Shown one piece after another: positions 13,554 to 20,430 of a stretch of DNA of 20,430 nt. Every line of letters starts with the position of its first letter. Positions within the stretch are counted from its first letter, which is position 1. Origin of the DNA: JAVBOW01 sp031550615 (GTDB taxonomy: Bacteria; Bacteroidota; Bacteroidia; Bacteroidales; Rikenellaceae); NCBI GenBank assembly GCA_031550615.1, contig JAVBOL010000034.1, positions 1-20,430 of the forward strand, written 5' to 3'. The notes beneath the pieces were generated by a model that saw nothing but the letters and a program-made list of their open reading frames with translations, searched no databases and was not told the DNA's origin. Position numbers and translations under genes: made by a program.

Positions 13554-15575
13554 TTACCGCAAATAAAGATCCGTGACCTTATTGTTCCTGTCGAAAGTGA
13601 GCTTCATGCTCATCCTGTCCTTTTCAAACGTGCAGGGGAAAACAAGTATGCGGTAGTGGTCCTTTACGGTCGCCTCTACGTCGGCATTTGTACCTTTATA
13701 TTCGCCGTGCTTGCTCAGCACCTGCGTGACCAGGTCGTTCATCCTTTTTTCGCTGATGTTGATCTGCATCTGGGCGGTGAAGTGCTTCTTGAGTACCGAG
13801 TAATCCCTGCGCATAAACGCGTTGGTGACATCTTCGGCGATTTTCTGCAAGGCGCCCGACTGCTCTGTAACGGTAATGGTGGTGGCGGTTGCCGTTTCGG
13901 GCGTTTTTACCGGCGACTCCTTCAGGCGGTCGCCCGTGGATGCCGCGACCTGGCGTTTCCATATTTCGTTGTAACCAGGCTGCTCGGGCATTACGGGGAT
14001 CCCGACCTTGTTGCCGTTATCGGTGAATCCGGCGGCGTCTTCCTTCATGATGTTGCCGTCCTTGTATTTGACCAGCAGGTAGCGGTCCAATTCGACCCAT
14101 TTGTCGAACATCGATTGCGCCTTGCCCAACGAATAGTCGGTCATAAAGTTCACCGCAAGCGCAGGATCGTTTTTGTAGAGCGTTTCGGCGGCTGCGTCCA
14201 CGGCGGGGATCTCCGCCAGCGCTCCGTTTTCGAAGGCATCGACCACCTTTAATATGTCGGCGCTGATGCGGTCGTAGCGCAGGTATGCGAAGTTCGTCAC
14301 GCGGTTAAAGAGCCAGAAGGCCGAAGTGGGCGAATATGTGGTCATATCGCCGTTGCCCACGGCGAAGCAGCCCGGTATGCGCTTGACGGAGCAATATATC
14401 GGGGTGAGGCACGAGGTGCCGGCATCGTCCACGCAGAACCAGTTTACGCCGCCGATCGCATCGGGCAGCCATTCGCGCGCCTGTGCCACGAACCAGAATC
14501 CGGTCTGTTGCGTGGCTACGGCCCTCTCGCAGAGGTAACCTACACCGTCGACCTCGAAATGCATGGGCCGCCAGCGGTAGGGCAGGTGGTGGCCTCCGGC
14601 GCCGATGTCATAACGCATATCCATAGGCGTGCCTTCATAGTGGTCGCGCATCAGGTCCATGACCTTTTTGGGGCTGACCTTCTCGGCGGGCTTGATCCAC
14701 AGGGGCATGCGGTTAGGGGGATTATGCCCCAGCGCATAGTCGACATAGCGTTCCATGCCCGGGGTCAGGCGGTTGAATATGGCCCACACACGCGCCTCGC
14801 AAGCGCGCATAGCGCCGAAATCCAGGGGGCAGTAGGCGTCGGCAAAGCTGAAGTCCTTATCGGCGCCGGTGAAATAACCCATTTCGCGGGCGAAGGTTAT
14901 CACGTCGTCCGCGAACATGCAGTTGTGCGGGTCGGTCAGCGGAAAGGTGGTGATGCGCGCCTGGTTGGCGTGCCCGGAAACATATCCGTCGGGAATGCGG
15001 CGGGCTACCCAAACGACTCCCTTATTGGCGTTTACGCCATCTTTTATCTTGCATCCCTTGCCGGTCATCTCAAGTATCCACGCTTCATTCTTGTCGGCGA
15101 TGGAGAACGATTCGCCGCCTGAGGCGTAGCCATATTCGGTCGCCAGGGAGGTCATTACGCCTATCGCCTCGCGTGCCGTTTGGGATCGTTCGAGGGCTAT
15201 GTATATCATCGAGCCGTAGTCCATCACCCCGGTGGAATCTTCGAGCTCAGGGCGGCCTCCGAAGGTGGTTTCACCGATTATCACCTGGTGCTCGTTCATG
15301 TTGCCCACACGCTGGAAAGTGTGCTCCGGTTGCGGAATGCTGCACAGATAGCGCCCTCCGTCCCACTCGTTGACCGTGCGCACAGAACCGGGCGCCCAAT
15401 CGGCGGCGGGGCTGAAGTAGAGCTGTCCGTAGATCGTGTGCGAATCGGCGGAGTAGGAGACCATCACCGAGCCGTCGGTCGATGCGCCGCGCGTTACGAT
15501 AATGTTGGTGCATGCGCCGCCGCGGAGAGATGCCAGGCACCCCAGGGCAAGTAAAAATAAAATGGGTTTTCTCAT
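13554..15575 (-). CDS. Exported C69-family Ntn-hydrolase (dipeptidase-like) with C-terminal DUF3887-like domain
   Basis: A 673-residue secreted or periplasmic hydrolase of peptidase family C69. The signal peptide (MRKPILFLLALGCLASLRGGA) should be cut to expose C22 of ACTNIIVTRGAST, the expected N-terminal nucleophile of an Ntn hydrolase. Further family features are the TDGSVMVSYSAD stretch just after it, NEHQVIIGETTFGG, and the AWILEMTGKG segment. The start at 15575 is chosen over an in-frame codon at 15656, which would add a non-signal leader upstream of the predicted promoter. The C69 domain covers about 22-540. A linker rich in Pro/Thr/Ala (about 545-570) leads to a DUF3887-like domain (573-673), which resembles the tail of the convergent membrane protein. 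Substrate is unknown; dipeptides are typical of the family, but activity must be tested. Confidence 0.9.
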   Translation of the reverse strand: MRKPILFLLALGCLASLRGGACTNIIVTRGASTDGSVMVSYSADSHTIYGQLYFSPAADWAPGSVRTVNEWDGGRYLCSIPQPEHTFQRVGNMNEHQVIIGETTFGGRPELEDSTGVMDYGSMIYIALERSQTAREAIGVMTSLATEYGYASGGESFSIADKNEAWILEMTGKGCKIKDGVNANKGVVWVARRIPDGYVSGHANQARITTFPLTDPHNCMFADDVITFAREMGYFTGADKDFSFADAYCPLDFGAMRACEARVWAIFNRLTPGMERYVDYALGHNPPNRMPLWIKPAEKVSPKKVMDLMRDHYEGTPMDMRYDIGAGGHHLPYRWRPMHFEVDGVGYLCERAVATQQTGFWFVAQAREWLPDAIGGVNWFCVDDAGTSCLTPIYCSVKRIPGCFAVGNGDMTTYSPTSAFWLFNRVTNFAYLRYDRISADILKVVDAFENGALAEIPAVDAAAETLYKNDPALAVNFMTDYSLGKAQSMFDKWVELDRYLLVKYKDGNIMKEDAAGFTDNGNKVGIPVMPEQPGYNEIWKRQVAASTGDRLKESPVKTPETATATTITVTEQSGALQKIAEDVTNAFMRRDYSVLKKHFTAQMQINISEKRMNDLVTQVLSKHGEYKGTNADVEATVKDHYRILVFPCTFEKDRMSMKLTFDRNNKVTDLYLR

Positions 15576-15608
15576 ATCTATTGGTCGGTTTTTTATTCTA
15601 TGGGGAAG

Positions 15609-15616
15609 CAAAGCTA
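15609..15616 (-). promoter_or_regulatory. Candidate -7 element for the C69 peptidase gene
   Basis: TAGCTTTG on the minus strand matches TAnnTTTG, 33 bases before the chosen start codon. A TTAG sequence lies 20 bases upstream (15640-15637) as a poor -33 match. It rules out the longer in-frame start at 15656. Confidence 0.5.
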
Positions 15617-15637
15617 ATAAACTTTCATAGTTTTTAC

Positions 15638-15645
15638 TAATTTTG
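15638..15645 (+). promoter_or_regulatory. Candidate -7 element for yggS and downstream genes
   Basis: TAATTTTG matches TAnnTTTG, 23 bases before the yggS ATG. No clear -33 box is present at 19-21 bases. The divergent peptidase promoter overlaps the region where the -33 contact would be, so the two promoters may compete. Confidence 0.45.
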
Positions 15646-15668
15646 CTCTGTAACATTAAGCCTTGAAA

Positions 15669-16325
15669 ATGTCAGTCGCATCCAAAATAACCGAGCTTAA
15701 AAATACGATACCCAACGGCGTGACCCTCGTGGCGGTGTCGAAAACGCATCCGGCGGAAAATATCAGGGAGGCCTACCTCGCCGGCCAGCGCGTGTTCGGC
15801 GAAAGCCGTCCGCAGGAGATGGCCGCAAAACATAAGGAGCTGCCCGGCGATATAGAATGGCACATGATCGGCCACCTGCAACGCAATAAGGTGCGCATGA
15901 TCGCCCCGTTCGTTTCGATGATCCACTCGGTCGATTCGGCGCGCCTACTGGAAACGATAGATGCCGAGGCCGCCCGCGCAGACAGGGTGATAGACATATT
16001 GTTAGAGGTGCACATAGGGGTCGAGCAGTCCAAGTCGGGATGGCAGCCGGAGGAGCTTTTCGCCTACCTATCGGGCATCGAACCGCGCGATTTCCTCAAT
16101 GTGCGCTTCTGCGGGGTGATGGGCATCGCCTCGAACACGACGGACCAGGCGCGTATCCGAGCCGAGTTCACCTCGCTGAAAGTCGTCTACGATTTTTTGC
16201 GCAACAGGTTTTTCGGCCAGGGTTTTGATACATTGTCGATGGGAATGACTTCGGACTATAAGGCGGCCATAGAGTGCGGCAGCACGATGGTGCGCATCGG
16301 AAGTTTAATATTTGGAGAAAGATAG
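15669..16325 (+). CDS. yggS: YggS/PLPBP-type pyridoxal phosphate homeostasis protein
   Basis: A 218-residue cytoplasmic PLP-binding protein of the YggS/PROSC family. It has no known catalytic reaction and buffers PLP and affects amino- and keto-acid balance. The PLP lysine is K25 in LVAVSKTHP. Other hallmarks are FGESRPQE (the usual form is FGENxxQE), WHMIGHLQRNK, HSVDS, the LLEVHIGVEQSKSGW strand, and the phosphate-binding SMGMTSDYKAAIECGSTMVR near the end. The asparagine-to-serine change at FGES is common in Bacteroidetes versions as far as I recall. The start is the ATG at 15669; a TTG two codons earlier is possible but less likely. The next gene begins three bases after its stop. Confidence 0.95.
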   Translation: MSVASKITELKNTIPNGVTLVAVSKTHPAENIREAYLAGQRVFGESRPQEMAAKHKELPGDIEWHMIGHLQRNKVRMIAPFVSMIHSVDSARLLETIDAEAARADRVIDILLEVHIGVEQSKSGWQPEELFAYLSGIEPRDFLNVRFCGVMGIASNTTDQARIRAEFTSLKVVYDFLRNRFFGQGFDTLSMGMTSDYKAAIECGSTMVRIGSLIFGER

Positions 16326-16328
16326 CTT

Positions 16329-17300
16329 ATGGCGGACATTTCGGTTAAATACCTCGGACTCGACCTGAAAAGCCCGGTCGTGGCCAGTTCCTCGCCCCTC
16401 ACGGCGACCGCGGACAAAGTGGTGCAACTCGCACGGCACGGGGTTGGTGCTGTGGTGCTCAAGAGCATCTTCGAGGAGCAGATAATGGGCGAAAGGGCGG
16501 CGCTCGAACGATACGGGGACTATCCCGAAGCGGCGGACTACCTGCGCGAGTATGCCGGCAACGACTATATGCGCGGCCACCTCGATCTGATCGCCGAGTG
16601 CAAGGCGCGGGCCGGGGTGCCGGTGATCGCGAGCGTCAACTGCTCGACTTTCGGCGGCTGGACCGATTACGCCCGCCGCATGGAGGCCGCGGGCGCAGAT
16701 GCCATAGAGTTGAATATCTTCCTGTTGCCGACTGATCCCGGGATTTCGTCCACGGCCCTCGAAGAGCGCTATCTGGCCGTGGTCGCGGACGTGGTCTCTG
16801 CCGTCGGCGTGCCGGTGAGCGTCAAGCTGGGCATAAGGTTTACAAATATACTCGCGATGGCGCGCCAGGTCTATTTCCGCGGCGGGCGCGGGGTGGTGCT
16901 GTTCAACCGCTTTTTCGAGCCGGATATAGACATCGAACACCTGATCCTCACCTCGTCAGAGCCGCTCTCCGCGCCGGCCGAGTTGCGCAATTCGCTCCGC
17001 ACGGCGGGGTTGTGCAGCGCCGCGCAGCCGGGATTGGATATTTCCCTCTCGACCGGGGTGCACAGTGGGCCGGACGCGGTAAAAGCCCTGCTGGCCGGGG
17101 CGCGCACTGTACAGGTCTGCTCGACGCTCTACGAAAACGGGCTGGAGAGGATAGGGCAGATCAACGACTTTATAAGCGATTGGATGGAGCGCAACAGCTT
17201 TGCCTGTGTCGCGGATTTCTGCGGTCGCCTCGATTATAAAGGCGCTGCGGATAACGAGCTTTACCAACGGGCGCAGTTCATGCGCTATTTCCCCGGATAA
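16329..17300 (+). CDS. Dihydroorotate dehydrogenase-like flavoprotein of uncertain substrate
   Basis: A 323-residue TIM-barrel protein that resembles class 1 dihydroorotate dehydrogenase. FMN- and substrate-contact regions are recognisable: K45 in LKSIFEEQI, N104 in VNCSTFGGW, N129 in ELNIF, K166 in SVKLGI, N193 in LFNRFFEP, and the phosphate-binding STGVHSG (241-247). The motif ELNxSCPN of true PyrD is replaced by ELNIFLLPTDP, and no cysteine or serine is obvious at the catalytic-base position. It may therefore act on something other than dihydroorotate, or be inactive in that reaction. Databases commonly call such proteins dihydroorotate dehydrogenase-like. It follows yggS by three bases, so the pair is probably cotranscribed. 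No other pyrimidine gene is in the window. Confidence 0.88.
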   Translation: MADISVKYLGLDLKSPVVASSSPLTATADKVVQLARHGVGAVVLKSIFEEQIMGERAALERYGDYPEAADYLREYAGNDYMRGHLDLIAECKARAGVPVIASVNCSTFGGWTDYARRMEAAGADAIELNIFLLPTDPGISSTALEERYLAVVADVVSAVGVPVSVKLGIRFTNILAMARQVYFRGGRGVVLFNRFFEPDIDIEHLILTSSEPLSAPAELRNSLRTAGLCSAAQPGLDISLSTGVHSGPDAVKALLAGARTVQVCSTLYENGLERIGQINDFISDWMERNSFACVADFCGRLDYKGAADNELYQRAQFMRYFPG

Positions 17301-17354
17301 CACCCGCCGATAGAGGCGTTTATATAGCTACTGACCAAACTTTTAAGAGAATCT

Positions 17355-18131
17355 ATGTTGCGGTGCGCCATTGCGGTTGCCGTTTTATCGTGCGTCCTTA
17401 TGGCGGGATGCTCTGGCGGAGCCATACCCGACATCAGGGATGGCGATGAATGCAGCATCGCACGCCTCAAAGAGTTGTATGCGCATGGCCCGCAGCGCAT
17501 TGATCGCGATATTTCGATAAAGGGCGTTGTCGTGAGCGACGGGCAATTCGGCAATTTCCGCAAACGGCTGGTCGTAGAGGACGCAACCGGCGGCATAGAG
17601 ATAAAGGTCGACATAGAAGATATGTCGCAATTCCCCTGGCTCGGCAGGGCGCGCGAGGTAAAGGTGCGGTGCAACGGCCTTTACGCCGCTGCGTACGGCG
17701 GGGTGGTGCAGTTGGGCGCGAAGCCCACCGGGCAATGGCCGACCGACCTTATCGCGGCGCAGGACGTCATCTCGTATGTGCAACCCGTCGACGAAACGGA
17801 GCATGTCCTTGCCCCGCAAAGCCTTTGTTATGAGGATTTTTCCATGCGCTACGTCAACTGCTGGGTCAGGGTGACGGGAGTGCAGTTCATCGACGAGGAG
17901 TATCGGGGGCTATGGGGCGATCCGGCGCAGGACCTCGACCGCCACCTGGTCAACGGGCAATGCGACACAATCCCGGTCAGGGTGCAGGGCGGCAGTCGTT
18001 TCCGCGCGGAGCGCTTACCACAGGGAAGCGGCCATATCGACGGCGTGCTGCAATATTTTGCCGGTGAGTGGTCGCTGCACCCGGCAAGCGCTGCCGATAA
18101 CTCTATGACCGGGCCGAGGTTCGCTATTTAA
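17355..18131 (+). CDS. DUF5689-type lipoprotein
   Basis: A 258-residue predicted lipoprotein. The N-terminus has a hydrophobic signal with lipobox LMAGC (C19). Residues about 50-90 (RDISIKGVVVSDGQFGNFRK, then RLVVEDATGGIEIKVDI) match the OB-fold-like DUF5689 pattern of Bacteroidetes surface or envelope lipoproteins. The later part (about 165-245) may form a second related beta domain. Function is unknown. It follows the dihydroorotate dehydrogenase-like gene by 54 bases, and its last eight bases overlap the end of the convergent M23 peptidase gene. I see no strong promoter match in the 54-base gap, so readthrough from yggS is likely. Confidence 0.8.
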   Translation: MLRCAIAVAVLSCVLMAGCSGGAIPDIRDGDECSIARLKELYAHGPQRIDRDISIKGVVVSDGQFGNFRKRLVVEDATGGIEIKVDIEDMSQFPWLGRAREVKVRCNGLYAAAYGGVVQLGAKPTGQWPTDLIAAQDVISYVQPVDETEHVLAPQSLCYEDFSMRYVNCWVRVTGVQFIDEEYRGLWGDPAQDLDRHLVNGQCDTIPVRVQGGSRFRAERLPQGSGHIDGVLQYFAGEWSLHPASAADNSMTGPRFAI

Positions 18132-19197
18132 CCCTCACCCGGCGACCGAGTTGCAGCACCGTAGTGCGTTTCAGCCCGGGATTGAGCCTACATATCTGGT
18201 CTATGGAAACGCCGTAGCGACGGGCTATCGAGCCGAGCATATCGCCGCTTTTGATCGTGTGGTAGACGGCCCCAGAGGTGCTCTTCGGGGTGGGCTTGAC
18301 CTCAGCGGGGGTATTCTGCGCCTTGGCTATGCGGTCGAGGATGTCTTCCGAGGCTGATTCGCCTTCGCCGCCCTCGGCCAACAGGACAGCCATGTTGTCT
18401 GTCAGCACGTCGTCCTCTTCGAGCTGGTCGGAAGCGCGTGAATGTATGTTGAAAAATCCCTTTTCGAGTGCGAAGGTTTTATATCGCAACATGCCGCCCT
18501 CGAATTCTATGAGGCGCTCGGGGTCGAAAGTCTGGTCACAGTAGCGTATCTCGAAATGCAGGTGGGGACCGCGGCTGCGTCCGGTCGATCCGCCGAAGCC
18601 GATCACCTGGCCGCATTTAACATAGTCGTTGGCCTTTACGTTGAGTTTCGAAAGGTGGGCGTACCATGTTTCTAGCCCGTTGCGGTGGCGCAGGATCACC
18701 AGGTTGCCGAAACCCCCGCTGTTGAATTTGGCGTAGCGCACCTTGCCGTCGAAAGTGGCGTAGATCGGCTCTCCGATGCGCAGGGGGACGTCCACGCCGT
18801 TATGGTTGCGGCGGCCACGCGGGCCGTATTTGGAAATGACCTTGCCCTTGATGGGGTAGTGGAAGTCGTTAAGGGAATTTATCAGCGGGATATTGACCTG
18901 CCCGGGCAGGTCGGCCAGCTCCACCGTGCGGTAGGCGAACACCTGTGTGGTATCCCAATGGTTGCGGAATATGGGCAGTTCGTCCTGGGTGCGCAGCGTG
19001 GGGCGGTAGTAACTCCAGGTGTTGTTGGTGAAAATTATGATCTGCGTTACGCTGTCCTTGGTTATGGTGTCGAGGGGGATGCGCGGCAACTCTTCGAGTT
19101 TCGGGGTGGTGTCTGTGACGGTGCGCTTTTTCGGGGCAGCCGACATGAAAAGCAGCGCGGCGGCAACGAGCGGCAGTGTAATATGGAATATTCTCAT
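18124..19197 (-). CDS. Exported M23 metallopeptidase with C-terminal LysM domain
   Basis: A 357-residue envelope protein that probably cuts peptidoglycan cross-links. A signal peptide covers about 1-21 (MRIFHITLPLVAAALLFMSA). The M23/LytM domain (about 110-235) keeps the zinc and catalytic residues H132 and D136 (HNGVD), H181 (YAHLS), and H212 and H214 (PHLHFE), so it should be active and not a degenerate EnvC/NlpD-like activator. A wall-binding LysM domain fills the C-terminus (311-357, VYHTIKSGDMLGSIARRYGV onward), after an acidic and Pro/Thr-rich linker. The gene lies 65 bases downstream of the DUF1015 gene on the same strand, and its 3' end overlaps the lipoprotein gene by eight bases. 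Confidence 0.95.
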   Translation of the reverse strand: MRIFHITLPLVAAALLFMSAAPKKRTVTDTTPKLEELPRIPLDTITKDSVTQIIIFTNNTWSYYRPTLRTQDELPIFRNHWDTTQVFAYRTVELADLPGQVNIPLINSLNDFHYPIKGKVISKYGPRGRRNHNGVDVPLRIGEPIYATFDGKVRYAKFNSGGFGNLVILRHRNGLETWYAHLSKLNVKANDYVKCGQVIGFGGSTGRSRGPHLHFEIRYCDQTFDPERLIEFEGGMLRYKTFALEKGFFNIHSRASDQLEEDDVLTDNMAVLLAEGGEGESASEDILDRIAKAQNTPAEVKPTPKSTSGAVYHTIKSGDMLGSIARRYGVSIDQICRLNPGLKRTTVLQLGRRVRVK

Positions 19198-19212
19198 CTG
19201 CTGGATAAAATT

Positions 19213-19241
19213 AGTTCCCGTAACTTATCGCTACGGGAACT
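19213..19241 (-). terminator. Hairpin between DUF1015 and the M23 peptidase gene
   Basis: A perfect 10-base inverted repeat, agttcccgta (19213-19222) with tacgggaact (19232-19241), around a nine-base loop. On the minus strand it is followed by TAATTTTAT, a partial T tract. It most likely ends or attenuates the DUF1015 transcript; a leader structure or operator for the M23 gene is the alternative. Confidence 0.5.
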
Positions 19242-19242
19242 A

Positions 19243-19250
19243 CAAAGATA
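19243..19250 (-). promoter_or_regulatory. Candidate -7 element for the M23 peptidase gene
   Basis: TATCTTTG on the minus strand matches TAnnTTTG, 45 bases before the start codon. There is no -33 TTTG at 19-21 bases, because that position lies in the end of the DUF1015 gene. The predicted transcript start would fall inside the first arm of the adjacent hairpin. Confidence 0.35.
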
Positions 19251-19262
19251 GTTATTTTTTCT

Positions 19263-20430
19263 CTACTGCTCTTCGAAAGAGTGGATTACCACTCCCGAGC
19301 GCAGCTTCGGCTCGAACCATGTGGTCTTCGGCGGCATGATATTGCCCGTGTCGGCGATGTCTATGAGTTGTTTCATCGACACGGGATAGAGGGCGAAAGC
19401 CGCCTTCATCTCGCCGCTGTCGACCCTGCCCTGCAACTCGCCCAGGCCGCGGATACCGCCCACGAAATCGACCCTTTTGGTGGTGCGCAGATCGCCCGTG
19501 TCCAGTATCTTGTCCAGCACGAGGTTCGAGAGGATAGTCACGTCGAGCACGCCGATAGGGTCGTTGTCGTCGTATGTGCCGGGGCGGGCTGTAAGGCTGT
19601 ACCATTTGCCGTCCAGGTACATGGCGAAATTATGCAACGCGGCGGGCTTGTATATCTGCGCGCCTTTTTCCTCGACGAGGAAGTCTTTCGACAGTTTTTC
19701 GAGCAACTGCGCCGGGGTCAGCCCGTTAAGGTCTTTGACCACGCGGTTGTAGTCGATGATGCGCAGTTGGTCGTCGGGGAAAACCACCGCCAGGAAGTAG
19801 CAGTATTCCTCTTCGCCAGTGTGGTTGGGATTGGCCTTCATGCACTCCTGGCCAACACGTGCCGCGGCAGCCGTGCGGTGGTGGCCGTCTGCCACATACA
19901 ACGCTGGGATGGCGGCGAAAAGTTCGGTTATGCGGTCGTTGGTCGCCTTGTCTTTTATCACCCAGAGCTTATGCCCGAAACCGTCGGCAGCCGTGAAATC
20001 ATATTCGGGCGCGGACTTGGTCACCTCGGCGACGATGGCGTCGATCTGCTTGTCGGCGGGGTAGGAGAAGAACACGGGCTCGATGTTGGCCTTCTGGTTG
20101 CGCACGTGGATCATGCGGTCTTCCTCCTTGTCGGGACGCGTGAGCTCGTGCTTTTTGATCTTCCCTGTCAGGTAGTCGTCGAAGTGGCAGCATACGGCAA
20201 GGCCGTATTGCGTACGGCCGTCCATCGTCTGGGCGTATACATAATAGTACTCGCCCTCGTCCTGGTTCAACCAGCCGTTCCTGCGCCATGCGGCGAAATT
20301 CTCGACCGCCTTGTCGTAGACCTGCTGCGAATGCTCGTCTGCGATGGGATCGAAATCTATTTCGGGTTTGATGATGTGCAGCAGCGACTTTTCGGTCGCC
20401 TCGGCCTTCGCTTCGACCGAATTGAGCACG
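19263..20430 (-). CDS. DUF1015 family protein, 5' end missing
   Basis: The visible 388 residues lack only the N-terminus. The first readable codons (VLNSVEAKAEA) correspond to the YDVxNSxEA stretch that normally lies about 25 residues in, so the GTG at the window edge is an internal valine and not the start. The family's DGHHRTAAAA motif is at visible residues 181-190, and KKHELTRPDKEEDR at about 92-105. DUF1015 proteins are cytoplasmic and distantly ParB-like. Their biochemical role is not established to my knowledge. In Bacteroidetes they are often found beside serine biosynthesis genes (serA, serC), which would lie to the right of this window if the pattern holds; that is inference. Confidence 0.93.
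   Translation of the reverse strand, partial: VLNSVEAKAEATEKSLLHIIKPEIDFDPIADEHSQQVYDKAVENFAAWRRNGWLNQDEGEYYYVYAQTMDGRTQYGLAVCCHFDDYLTGKIKKHELTRPDKEEDRMIHVRNQKANIEPVFFSYPADKQIDAIVAEVTKSAPEYDFTAADGFGHKLWVIKDKATNDRITELFAAIPALYVADGHHRTAAAARVGQECMKANPNHTGEEEYCYFLAVVFPDDQLRIIDYNRVVKDLNGLTPAQLLEKLSKDFLVEEKGAQIYKPAALHNFAMYLDGKWYSLTARPGTYDDNDPIGVLDVTILSNLVLDKILDTGDLRTTKRVDFVGGIRGLGELQGRVDSGEMKAAFALYPVSMKQLIDIADTGNIMPPKTTWFEPKLRSGVVIHSFEEQ

Noticed and set aside
13554..15575. The C69 protein as a lipoprotein because of the cysteine after its signal peptide
   Set aside because: The sequence before C22 (RGGA) lacks the leucine-type residue expected at -3 of a lipobox, and family C69 uses an N-terminal cysteine as catalytic nucleophile.
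17305..17318. Possible terminator after the dihydroorotate dehydrogenase-like gene (CGCC-GATAGA-GGCG)
   Set aside because: Only four pairs, with a weak TTTATAT tail; more likely chance, and the lipoprotein gene has no clear promoter of its own.
1..20430. tRNA, rRNA, CRISPR arrays, insertion sequences or phage genes
   Set aside because: All spacers are short and none shows cloverleaf-like arms, repeat-spacer arrays, terminal inverted repeats or transposase/integrase motifs; gene content is chromosomal housekeeping.

Overview
The window looks like a chromosomal segment of a GC-rich member of the Bacteroidales, most likely an Alistipes/Rikenellaceae-type gut anaerobe. This is inferred from four things: intergenic matches to the Bacteroidetes promoter (-33 TTTG / -7 TAnnTTTG), weak Shine-Dalgarno sites, Bacteroidetes-flavoured families (DUF5689 lipoprotein, C69 peptidase, LptF/LptG permease next to ribBA), and an anaerobic ferredoxin-linked 2-oxoacid oxidoreductase. 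No rRNA, tRNA, insertion sequence, phage gene or CRISPR array was seen. No gene-free stretch exceeds 300 bases; the longest is about 240 bases (12070-12307) and carries two divergent promoters.

Layout. (1) 1-3284, minus: a zinc/manganese-type ABC permease, an LptF/LptG permease and ribBA (cut by the window's left edge), with overlapping genes that suggest one transcript. (2) 3351-4643, plus, divergent from it: mtaB, a tRNA methylthiotransferase. (3) 4720-9407, plus: a probable operon of a HAMP-only membrane receptor, the potassium transporter trkH, an exported protein with two SPOR-like domains, and fmt. It ends at a strong bidirectional hairpin. (4) 9460-12069, minus: a four-subunit 2-oxoacid:ferredoxin oxidoreductase (ferredoxin, alpha, beta, gamma) behind a well-formed promoter. 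(5) 12308-13483, plus: a DUF2089 zinc-ribbon/HTH protein and a five-helix membrane protein with a DUF3887-like tail, behind a textbook promoter. (6) 13554-15575, minus: an exported C69-family Ntn hydrolase whose C-terminus carries the same DUF3887-like domain. A second bidirectional hairpin separates it from region 5. (7) 15669-18131, plus: yggS, a dihydroorotate dehydrogenase-like protein and a DUF5689 lipoprotein. (8) 18124-20430, minus: an M23/LysM envelope peptidase and a DUF1015 protein cut by the right edge.

Most genes are housekeeping: cofactor synthesis, lipid A export, tRNA modification, translation initiation, anaerobic ketoacid metabolism and cell wall work. The most unusual part is 12.2-15.6 kb. 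There a small cytoplasmic zinc-ribbon/HTH protein is paired with a membrane protein, and the predicted periplasmic tail of that membrane protein is homologous to the tail of the exported peptidase encoded next to it in convergent orientation. The HAMP-only receptor upstream of trkH is the second candidate for undescribed biology.
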